From Polytrichum commune (lineage: Eukaryota; Streptophyta; Polytrichopsida; Polytrichales; Polytrichaceae), in assembly GCA_950295325.1 (NCBI GenBank), contig OX485805.1, forward strand, positions 17,843,501 through 17,907,500: DNA of 64,000 nucleotides, given 5' to 3'. The notes under the pieces are model-generated. The model searched no databases, was not told the origin of the DNA, and saw only the letters and a list, made by a program, of their open reading frames with translations. Made by a program: the position numbers and the translations under genes. Shown here one piece after another: positions 34,471-44,014 of this stretch (position 1 is the first letter of the stretch; each line of letters begins with the position of its first letter).

Positions 34471-34740
34471 AACACCGGTTTCGTTAAAAGTGCAATTCAA
34501 TATGTAAAAGTGCACATGAACAAATTATTGCAAATGCATAGATTTCAATGAAAATATGACCATATTATAATTGTATTGGCTATAAATTAAAAAATTATAA
34601 ATATGGGTACATTTAGTTCAATGTGCTTGGTCATTAATCAAATTACAATTTGATGATTTTTGTAAAAAGACTTGATCCTACAATAAGATGAGGAATTCAT
34701 TTTATGGGAGTGTTGTACAATTATAAAATAAAAACCAATT

Positions 34741-34974
34741 ATGGCTCCACAAGGTGTGGCATATGCCTCACCCCTATAAATCTTGAAAAAATCAATTACG
34801 GCTTCACAAGGTGAGGCATATGCCCCACCCCCTTAAAGCTTGAAAAAAAAACTAATTACTGCTTTACAAGGTGTGGCATATGACCCACCCCCTTAAAACT
34901 TGAAAAAAAAAAAACTAATTATTACTTCACAAGGTGAGGCATATGCCCCACCCCCTTAAAACTTGAACAAAAAC
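34741..34974. repeat. Minisatellite 1, left part (4 units of ~60 bp)
   Basis: Four ~60-bp units, each with CACAAGGTGAGGCATATGCC or a close variant, then CCACCCCCTTAAAACTTGAA. The first unit carries a GTGTGGCATATGCCTCAC variant that recurs in the last unit near 36345, so the two edges of the array are alike. The array is interrupted after unit 4 by the element at 34978. Confidence 0.85.
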
Positions 34975-34977
34975 TAA

Positions 34978-35979
34978 GGGGCGGTTTACACTATGGACCA
35001 TGAAGTCGTCCCACGTAAGAGGCCTATTTTGCATGGGACGACTTCCATGGTCCGAGTTACTAAAATATTAGTTTTCATGGTTCATGGACCCTTCACTAGG
35101 TGTAAACCGAATGTGGACCATGAAGAATGACCATGCGGCAAGAAGTGGATGTGCTGATTTTTTTAATATAAGCCCAAAAAGGGCAGTTTTGGGGAAAAAT
35201 GAAGTTTGACCATTTTGTTGACTTCAATTTGCCTTCACTTATCTTGTCAATTAGGTTTTTCTTCTTTTCGCCTTAAAGTTTGATCATTCTCTTGTCATCT
35301 GTTGGGCTTCAACTGTCTTAACTTCTTGTTAAATGTGTCGAAGATGTGGCTTGCAAATCTTCTCACAACAATTTTTACAAAAAAAAATGAGCGATTCAAT
35401 TATACATGTTCAATGTAATTTACATGTGACATGTACCTTGTGTTTCACTACACTAAATAGGATATTTAGTGTTTGATTATATCTAATGTTGTTACCACCC
35501 AACCTTCCTCAACACTAAATTTCAATTCTTTGATAATTAATGTTAGAAGATTTTCCATTGCGCTTCTTTTGACCACCCTGATCTACAGTCACTAAACGAC
35601 TATGTATTTTTCTTTTTTCTTTTGCAGCTGTAGTTTTTACACATTTTGGGGCGTGTAATATACCGTTGGAAAGGTATTTTCAAGACCTTTCCAACGGTAC
35701 ATTACACGCCTCCAAATGCCAAACATTGCAGCTGGTAGACCAAAAAACAAATCTGCACTTGAATTCTTGAGTTCTAGATGTCCCGCGTTGTTTGATGAAA
35801 CATGTGTAAGTGGGTTTAAAGGGTAGGGCAAGGTAGTGCTGGTATGTCTCAACCTCTATGGTCCCTCTGCCATTTTTTCCTTAGTGTAAACCGAAGTTGT
35901 CCCGGGACAACTTCAAGAGCCAATCAGCTGCCTTGCAGAGCCCTGGTCCAACTTCATGGTCCATAGTGTAAACCGCCCC
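34978..35979. mobile_element. PIF/Harbinger-type element 1 (1002 bp, non-autonomous)
   Basis: Perfect ~29-bp terminal inverted repeats begin GGGGCGGTTTACACTATGG and are flanked by TAA at 34975-34977 and 35980-35982, the TWA target duplication typical of PIF/Harbinger elements. The ends share GG.CGGTTTACACTA with the element at 57291, which carries a Harbinger transposase fragment, so the assignment is well supported. No transposase remains here. GTGTAAACCGAA recurs internally near 35100 and 35884. The insertion splits minisatellite 1. Confidence 0.85.
35650..35710. repeat. Long near-perfect hairpin inside Harbinger element 1
   Basis: Arms of 26 bases (35650-35675 and 35685-35710) pair with one mismatch around a 9-base loop. 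Such foldbacks inside non-autonomous elements can be processed to small RNAs. Whether this one is transcribed is unknown. Confidence 0.8.
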
Positions 35980-35982
35980 TAA

Positions 35983-36380
35983 GTATTGCTTCACAAGGTG
36001 AGGCATATGCCCCACCCCCTTAAAACTTGAACAAAAACTAAGTACTGCTTTAGAAGGTGAGGCATATGCCCCACCCCCTTAAAACTTGAACAAAAACTAA
36101 GTACTGCTTCACAAGGTGAGGCATATGCCCCACCCCCTTAAAACTTCAAAAAAAACCTAATTATTGCTTCACAAGGTGAGGCATATGCCCCACCCCCTTA
36201 AAACTTGAATAAAAACTAATTATTGCTTCACAAGGTGAGGCATATGCCCCACCCCCTTAAAACTTGAATAAAAACTAATTATTGCTTCACAAGGTGAGGC
36301 ATATGCCCCACCCCCTTAAAAGTTGAACAAAAACTAATTACGGCTCCACAAGGTGTGGCATATGCCTCACCCCTTTAAAT
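35983..36380. repeat. Minisatellite 1, right part (7 units of ~60 bp)
   Basis: Seven further units of the same ~60-bp repeat with the core GAGGCATATGCCCC. Several are identical over the core and spacer. The last unit has the edge variant GTGTGGCATATGCCTCAC. Confidence 0.85.
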
Positions 36381-36620
36381 CTTTTTTTATAATATATTAT
36401 AAAAAATTATATTTTGAAGTTATATTATAATATTTATATATTAGATTAAATATTTATAGAAATTCTATTTTATTTCCAAATAACTAAAAACAATGCTAGG
36501 TATGAGTAGAATAATGCCACCAGCCCACCTAAAAAAATTCAAGTGTAACTTCTTAAATCTGTGCATGATAGACCATTACAAAGTTTGTCTACAAATATAA
36601 AATTAAAAAATAAACGTTTA

Positions 36621-36780
36621 CCCTAAACCCTAAAACGCCGCTTAGGGTTAGGTCAAGTTTTTTAGCCACCGCTATTTTCCAACGCCGCTCTTCTCCACCA
36701 CCGCTCTTCTTCACCGCCGCTCTTCTCCAACACCGATCTACTTCGGCGCCTCTTACTCCTACAACTCTTACTCCAACACC
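36621..36780 (+). promoter_or_regulatory. Telo-box pair and CT-rich leader, promoter-like (also at 42165 and 47709)
   Basis: CCCTAAACCCTAAA (36621-36634) faces TTAGGGTTAGG (36642-36652) across a 7-bp GC-rich spacer. A pyrimidine-rich stretch with imperfect repeats of CGCCGCTCTTCTCC follows and runs to an ATG near 36797. Telo boxes upstream of CT-rich leaders are typical of plant promoters. This may be the promoter of a lost transposon gene or of a captured host gene. No reading frame after it is convincing. Confidence 0.35.
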
Positions 36781-37389
36781 CTTTTGTTTCTCTCCGATGG
36801 TACCTCTTCACTCCTTCTTCTAATTATTATTCCTCAAAAGTTCATAAGTTTTTCTAGTACTACATCATCTAACCTATTGCTGCAAATTTTTGATCATTCA
36901 GCTTTCTATCATCTTATTGCGTTCAATCCACTCTCCAATAACTCTAATGTCTTCCTTTGCAGCTCAACTAATCTTCGACTCTACTTTCAACTTATATAGG
37001 CGCTTCAACACCAACTCCTATTCAATATTCAAATACCATCATATTTTACGCTTATTTTCAACTTTATTCATAATATACTTCAATTCAACACTCCATTCAT
37101 GTAATTGTTTAACTCTTCAATTTTTGGGGATTCAGATCTAAATTTGATTTCGTTTTTTAAAACAACACAATTTATTAATTATTACAAAAGATTACATTAT
37201 ACTTAGTACATGTAGTTCATACTATGAAATTTTCGTAATAAATGCCTCATCCTCATTTTTCAAACTCTGGAATATGTGATCCTTACCCTTATATAACCCT
37301 TCAAAATCGGTATTATTCATTCGTATTGCTAAATTTTGTTTTCTTCATTCTTGATTACAAAATATTGTATCACTTCTCTTCTTCTCAAA

Positions 37390-38470
37390 TTGAGGCACAT
37401 GTTTTGAATTTGTTTTCTTGGGGATGAGGCACATGCCTCACCCTCCTTGACAAATCTGAATTTCTCCTTAAGCTTGTGCTTAGAGGTGAGGCACATGCCT
37501 CACCCTTATGAAACAAAATTCTATGTTCTCAATTTGTTTTTTTTTGTGAGACACATGCCTCACCCTCCTTGAGAAATCTGAATTTCTCCTTAAGTTTGTG
37601 CTTAGAGGTGAGGCACATGCCTCACCCTTCTTGAAAAATCTGAATTTCTCATTAAGCTTGTACTTAGAGGTGAGGCACATGCCTCACCCTTATGAAACAA
37701 AATTCTATGTTTTGAATTTTTTTTTTTGGTTTGGACACATCCATCCCCCTCATTGAGAAATCTGAATATGTCCTTATGCTTGTCCTTAAAGGTGAGACAC
37801 ATGTCTCACGCTTATGAAACAAAATTCTTTGTTTTCAATTTGTTTTTTTTTTGTAAGACATATGCCTCACCCTCCTTGAGAAATTTGAATTTCTCCTTAA
37901 GCTTGTGCTTAGAGGTGAGGCACATGCCTCATCCTTATGAAACAAAATTCTATGTTTTGAATTTGTTTTTTTTTTATAAGAGACATGCTTCACCTTGTTT
38001 GAAAAATCTGAATTTCTCCTTAAGCTTATTCTTAGAGGTGAGGCACATGCCTCACCTTCCTTGAGAAATCGGAATTTCTCCTTAAACTTGTGCTTAGAAG
38101 TGAGGCACATGCCTCAGCCTTATGAAACAAATTCTAAGTTTTGGTTTTTTTTTTTTTTTGGTAAGACACATGCCTCACATTCTTTGAAAAATATGAATTT
38201 TCTCTTTAAGCTTGTGCTTAGAGGTGAGGCACATGCCTCACCCTTATGAAATAAAATTCTATGTTTTGAATTTTTTTTTCGGATGGGGACATGCCTCACC
38301 TTCTTCGAAAAATCTGAATTTCTCCTTAAGGTTGTGCTTAAAGGTGAGGCACATGCCTCACCCTTATGAAACAAAGTTCTATGTTTTGGATTTGTTTTTT
38401 TTGGGTGGGGCACATGCCTCACCCTCCTTGAGAAATCTGAATTAGAGGTGAGACACATGCTTCATACTTA
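37390..38470. repeat. Minisatellite 2 in array copy 1 (about 18 palindromic cores)
   Basis: Cores of GTGAGGCACATGCCTCAC (8-bp arms around CA) occur about every 60 bp. They are separated alternately by two different spacers, one containing ATGAAACAAAATTCTATG and one containing GAGAAATCTGAATTTCTCC, giving a ~120-bp higher-order unit. Degenerate cores are interspersed. The core is the same as in minisatellite 1 apart from C/T at its centre. Confidence 0.9.
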
Positions 38471-38777
38471 GTGAGAAAATCGATTTTTGTTGTGATTGCT
38501 TAAAACGTAATATGTTTAGAGGATATTTTTATGTCTTTAAAATGGTTTATGTGTGCTTGAATGAAATGAGGTTGGAGGTGATATCATGCGGGATAAGGGG
38601 GGTGGGCCTCTCAGGGCCCCCTTGAATAAACATTTGAATTCTTCGAATGTTTTTCATGATTATGGATGGTTTTTTACACGCGATGACAAGCATGTGCTGC
38701 TAAGGATTTCTACTTATCTGTGGATGGAGAACAAAGTATAGTGTTCTAAAGCATGGTCTAAAGAAGTGATTGTTTAA

Positions 38778-38981
38778 AAAATTATTATTCATGCCTATAC
38801 ACAAGATCTTGTTAAATACAAATATGTTGAACGAAGTTTTGGACTCAATCATGATGAAGAACTTGAAGTAAATGCTAGTATACTTGGAGCAACAGAGTTT
38901 GAAAAATATGCATTGGTACATCCAGATGTACGAAAAAATATGTTTTCTCTAGGTTTAGGTTTAGACTCTTTGGATGGTTAA
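38778..38981 (+). pseudogene. Open C-terminal-like frame within the TIR element (copies at 44322 and 49866)
   Basis: After a stop at 38775-38777 there are 67 sense codons without an initiating ATG, ending in TAA. They include KYKYVERSFGLNHDEELEVN and FEKYALVHPDVRKNMF. The normal, charged composition contrasts with the low-complexity DNA around it and looks like the tail of a former protein gene. The same frame upstream of the stop is also partly readable. I do not recognise the family; a transposon protein is the simplest guess from position. Copies lie at 44322-44525 and 49866-50069. Confidence 0.35.
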
Positions 38982-39472
38982 AACTATTTTAGTTCAGATT
39001 TGTATTTCATTATATAGATATATATAGTTTGGAAAGAAAAATGTTTGTTATATTATATATTGATATTTCAATATAAGATGACACAAGTATGTCGTTATTT
39101 TTTTTGGAACCATCAACTTCAATATTATTACTTCTATGGTGAAGCAAGTGTTGTGTCACTTAGTTTCAATTTATTTTCATGTGTTTGGTCCAAGGGTGAG
39201 GTGTATGTGTTGCACTTTTCATTAAGTTTATAAATAATTTATTTTAAGGTATGCACAAACAGATGTGTTTTATTCCTTTGATTTATTTCATAACCTAAAT
39301 TTTTTACTAAAAAAATGAAACACAGTATAAATATGATGGTCATATAGTGTATAAGCCTTGTCTTGGAATTATTTGAAACTAATAATATTTGAAAGTATTT
39401 ATGTCAAAGTATGAATTTATTGCGCAATTATTCCAAAAGTTGAAAATAAAATATTAAAAAATAATCCCCCAA

Positions 39473-39515
39473 AAAAGTGCACATGCTTATGTGCACTTTT
39501 AACGAAACCGGTGTT
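39473..39515. repeat. Right TIR and adjoining perfect hairpin (copies at 45017 and 50561)
   Basis: AAAAGTGCACAT and ATGTGCACTTTT (39473-39484, 39489-39500) pair around GCTT. The second arm runs into the 24-bp TIR ending at 39515. Equivalent ends at 45059 and 50603 have no left TIR of their own. Confidence 0.75.
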
Positions 39516-42037
39516 ACACTACAATCTAGTAGCTAAGGGTCCTATTGAAAATTGGCTTACAATATATACATTGGGGGGGGGGTCTGATTGTTTCACCTAG
39601 TTTGTACAAATCAATAGGGTGCTATGAATGTTTTTTGGGGAGTAAGAATGCTCTTTGGACTCCACAAATTAAATAACCCGAGTGTATAAATGGGTAATTT
39701 TGATGGCATTGATGTACATAATATATTTAAGGGGGAGTTATTGTTTACTGTAATATGTTGTTGTCTACAAATAAATGGCTACTGAAAATCTTAAAGTAAA
39801 GGTAGATGTACAAATCCCAATCCTAAAGTTCTTAAAAAAAATTGAGAGCATTTGTGCTTACTTTATGACTTAAAAGATTATTTGTTGGCAAATCTAGATT
39901 CTATCATTTCCCTAGCTTAAAGGATGCATGTTGCATGGTTAAATTCTCATAAGCTACATGATATGTATGGATCGATCTTTAAATTTTTCTCAAATTTGAA
40001 ATCGGAAGTGAATTGGGGATGAGGTATTTAATTTGTAAGCGAACCTTGGGTTGAGATATTTAATCTAGATGATGTTGGTTTTCAACTCCAAGAATTCGGC
40101 ACACTCCAAATCCACGTACTGCAAATCATAGGAACAAATGGGAGGGTAGAATACTTCAACGCATGCCACAGTGGGGAAGAAAATGCCAATGGGTTATACT
40201 ACAAACATATGTGTATCATGTATTTATGTATCTATATGCAAGATTGACTATGTGATGATGAACACCTTTATGTATGCAGTTGTAACTTTGAACTACAACA
40301 GGGTCATGCACATCATACCCGAATCATATAGGGTCGCAACTATTTTTGAACACTAATAGTCAATAATACATGATCATGATATGGTGTTAGTGCATTGTTG
40401 ATATATATGAGTTTTATGAACTTTCAATCTATGTAGGTAATTGTAGCTATTTTCAAGTTCCATTTACTAACATTCAAGCTACATTACTATATTCCGGCTT
40501 ATTTCTAGATCTACACATACCATATTGATAACATGGTAATAGACACCTTGACAAAATGTAGAGCATGAATTCCACGTAATAAGACTTATTTTTTCAATGT
40601 CAAATGTCCCCTTATGTTCCATATATAGCCGAACCATTCAAATCATATGAAATGTGTTCAAAAAATGAAAATGTGGAGGTGGGCCTGACTCAAATTCCGG
40701 GAGACCACGACTTTTTTTTTCTTTCCGTAAGGACATATTTCAGAACAAATTGAAGGGCAACTTCCATAACAAATTCTATGATAAACAAACACCACCAAGT
40801 AATTCTCTTAAATTCATAGAGTCTGAGACATATTATATTAAACCAAATCCTCCCCTCTTTTTCCGCCAACAAAATATGCAATGGTCCCACAACATGGCCC
40901 ATTCTCACTTCACACCACGCTCGAGGGCCCGTGACCACATAAAACGGCTTTCCCAACACCCATGGTACGGCCCTTAATGAGAGTCAAGGGTCCTCACCAT
41001 CACAAGGTCACGGGTCTTGGCTCATGTGTGAAGTGGACCAAAGTTAAGGTTAGTCTTTTGAATCCGGGCACCTTTCACTTATAAATGTGGACTGCAAGGA
41101 CTATTCATTATTTGGTGATTATATGTGGGCCAAGTTGTTCCATGTGGGGTCATTGGTTTTGAGGAGCCCATAAGTGTTTAGAAAAGTAAATAGCATCAAC
41201 CACAAGAGAGCAAAGGCAATGAGGGGTATGGAAGCTCGGAACAAGGCTTCGGAGAGTTGAAGTCACTTTGGGATGGAGGGAGTAGTATGTAAAGAAATGG
41301 ATCATTCTTTGCTTAGGGCACAAACAACGAGTAGGTACAATATGTAATGGAGCTCACTAAGGCTAAGGGTCAAGGGGAAACCGGCCTATGGGTTATGTTT
41401 GACTTTGTGGCTTTGATCAAGGTTGAAGCATTTCTCAATGTTCATGCCATCCTATCCCAAGGCAGCAACTATACCGGATAATTACATTAGGATTGCCTCG
41501 ATTATTTTCAAAGCAATGAAAATATGTAAATAATATAGATATATATGTCCAAATTATGAATTAAAATTTTACAACTTTGATAAGAGACTTCAATGCTTTT
41601 TTCTTACAATGGAAGCACAACAAATAATTGCATAAGCTTTCATTACCTTCATAGTAGTAACATTATCTTCACATAAGATACATACCTCAAGTTATAATCT
41701 ACATAATTAACAAATTAAAGTGAATAAAAAATCATAATTAAGAATTGGGATGCTTGTAATGTGGGCAGACCCCCATGTCCTCCACATGGTACGTATTTAG
41801 TTGTGATTATTGATGTGTTATTATATGCACGCATGTTTGAAATGAAAAATTATTATTTGTTATGAAAGCTCTCAGCTAACATCATAACAATCCACATGAA
41901 ATGGTGAAGTAAAATGATGCACAACAATAATTTGGTAGGATGATCTATTGTAATTCACTTTAGACTAGTTGCTACCCCAAGCATCATACAATTCTATCTA
42001 TCTATCTATTTAAGGACTAAGGACTAAGTTAGCTATG
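39516..42037. other. Right-flank part of the 5544-bp unit
   Basis: AT-rich with no gene recognised. Contains a 10-G tract at 39573-39582 and a TCTA microsatellite near 41996-42010. Overlapping frames on opposite strands at 40690-40977 (89 and 75 codons) show no known similarity. They recur in the other two copies only because the unit is duplicated. Confidence 0.5.
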
Positions 42038-42933
42038 TGCTAGGTATGAGTAGAATAATGCCACCAGCCCACCTAAAAAAATTCAAGTGTAACTTCTTAA
42101 ATCTGTGCATGATAGACCATTACAAAGTTTGTCTACAAATATAAAATTAAAAAATAAACGTTTACCCTAAACCCTAAAACGCCGCTTAGGGTTAGGTCAA
42201 GTTTTTTAGCCACCGCTATTTTCCAACGCCGCTCTTCTCCACCACCGCTCTTCTTCACCGCCGCTCTTCTCCAACACCGATCTACTTCGGCGCCTCTTAC
42301 TCCTACAACTCTTACTCCAACACCCTTTTGTTTCTCTCCGATGGTACCTCTTCACTCCTTCTTCTAATTATTATTCCTCAAAAGTTCATAAGTTTTTCTA
42401 GTACTACATCATCTAACCTATTGCTGCAAATTTTTGATCATTCAGCTTTCTATCATCTTATTGCGTTCAATCCACTCTCCAATAACTCTAATGTCTTCCT
42501 TTGCAGCTCAACTAATCTTCGACTCTACTTTCAACTTATATAGGCGCTTCAACACCAACTCCTATTCAATATTCAAATACCATCATATTTTACGCTTATT
42601 TTCAACTTTATTCATAATATACTTCAATTCAACACTCCATTCATGTAATTGTTTAACTCTTCAATTTTTGGGGATTCAGATCTAAATTTGATTTCGTTTT
42701 TTAAAACAACACAATTTATTAATTATTACAAAAGATTACATTATACTTAGTACATGTAGTTCATACTATGAAATTTTCGTAATAAATGCCTCATCCTCAT
42801 TTTTCAAACTCTGGAATATGTGATCCTTACCCTTATATAACCCTTCAAAATCGGTATTATTCATTCGTATTGCTAAATTTTGTTTTCTTCATTCTTGATT
42901 ACAAAATATTGTATCACTTCTCTTCTTCTCAAA

Positions 42934-44014
42934 TTGAGGCACATGTTTTGAATTTGTTTTCTTGGGGATGAGGCACATGCCTCACCCTCCTTGACAAATC
43001 TGAATTTCTCCTTAAGCTTGTGCTTAGAGGTGAGGCACATGCCTCACCCTTATGAAACAAAATTCTATGTTCTCAATTTGTTTTTTTTTGTGAGACACAT
43101 GCCTCACCCTCCTTGAGAAATCTGAATTTCTCCTTAAGTTTGTGCTTAGAGGTGAGGCACATGCCTCACCCTTCTTGAAAAATCTGAATTTCTCATTAAG
43201 CTTGTACTTAGAGGTGAGGCACATGCCTCACCCTTATGAAACAAAATTCTATGTTTTGAATTTTTTTTTTTGGTTTGGACACATCCATCCCCCTCATTGA
43301 GAAATCTGAATATGTCCTTATGCTTGTCCTTAAAGGTGAGACACATGTCTCACGCTTATGAAACAAAATTCTTTGTTTTCAATTTGTTTTTTTTTTGTAA
43401 GACATATGCCTCACCCTCCTTGAGAAATTTGAATTTCTCCTTAAGCTTGTGCTTAGAGGTGAGGCACATGCCTCATCCTTATGAAACAAAATTCTATGTT
43501 TTGAATTTGTTTTTTTTTTATAAGAGACATGCTTCACCTTGTTTGAAAAATCTGAATTTCTCCTTAAGCTTATTCTTAGAGGTGAGGCACATGCCTCACC
43601 TTCCTTGAGAAATCGGAATTTCTCCTTAAACTTGTGCTTAGAAGTGAGGCACATGCCTCAGCCTTATGAAACAAATTCTAAGTTTTGGTTTTTTTTTTTT
43701 TTTGGTAAGACACATGCCTCACATTCTTTGAAAAATATGAATTTTCTCTTTAAGCTTGTGCTTAGAGGTGAGGCACATGCCTCACCCTTATGAAATAAAA
43801 TTCTATGTTTTGAATTTTTTTTTCGGATGGGGACATGCCTCACCTTCTTCGAAAAATCTGAATTTCTCCTTAAGGTTGTGCTTAAAGGTGAGGCACATGC
43901 CTCACCCTTATGAAACAAAGTTCTATGTTTTGGATTTGTTTTTTTTGGGTGGGGCACATGCCTCACCCTCCTTGAGAAATCTGAATTAGAGGTGAGACAC
44001 ATGCTTCATACTTA
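42934..44014. repeat. Minisatellite 2 in array copy 2
   Basis: Copy of 37390-38470 displaced by 5544 bp. The poly-T spacer tracts are preserved in the parts compared. Confidence 0.9.

Larger units (their letters stand above)
34471..39515. mobile_element. ~5.0-kb DNA transposon-like element with 24-bp TIRs
   Basis: Perfect 24-bp terminal inverted repeats occupy 34471-34494 (starting AACACCGGTTTCGTTAAAAG) and 39492-39515. The flanks show ACAC on both outer sides, a possible 4-bp target duplication. Inside are two minisatellites sharing one palindromic core (34741-36380 and 37390-38470), a nested Harbinger element (34978-35979), a promoter-like block near 36620-36780, and a 67-codon open frame (38778-38981). 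A hairpin with 12-bp arms (39473-39484 and 39489-39500) adjoins the right TIR. Subterminal repeats in both halves recall CACTA-type organisation, but the ends are not CACTA and no transposase was identified. The 3' 3022 bp are part of the 5544-bp tandem array. Confidence 0.55.

Noticed and set aside
36621-36652. Interstitial telomere or chromosome end
   Set aside because: Only about two CCCTAAA units and an inverted partial pair are present, inside a transposon; this fits telo boxes better.
37480-38458. Overlapping 66-112 codon frames on both strands through minisatellite 2 (and copies), for example with repeated RHMPHPYETKFYVLNLF
   Set aside because: They follow from a ~60-bp repeat whose period is close to a multiple of three and which has few stops on either strand. 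Composition is that of the repeat, not of a protein, and both strands are equally open.
34741-38470. Regularly spaced palindromic repeats resembling a CRISPR array
   Set aside because: The DNA is eukaryotic, the spacers are themselves repeated, and no cas genes are present. It is a minisatellite in a transposon.
40690-40977. Opposing 89- and 75-codon frames repeated three times in array 1
   Set aside because: Repetition is due to the 5544-bp duplication. The two frames overlap on opposite strands and neither resembles a known protein.
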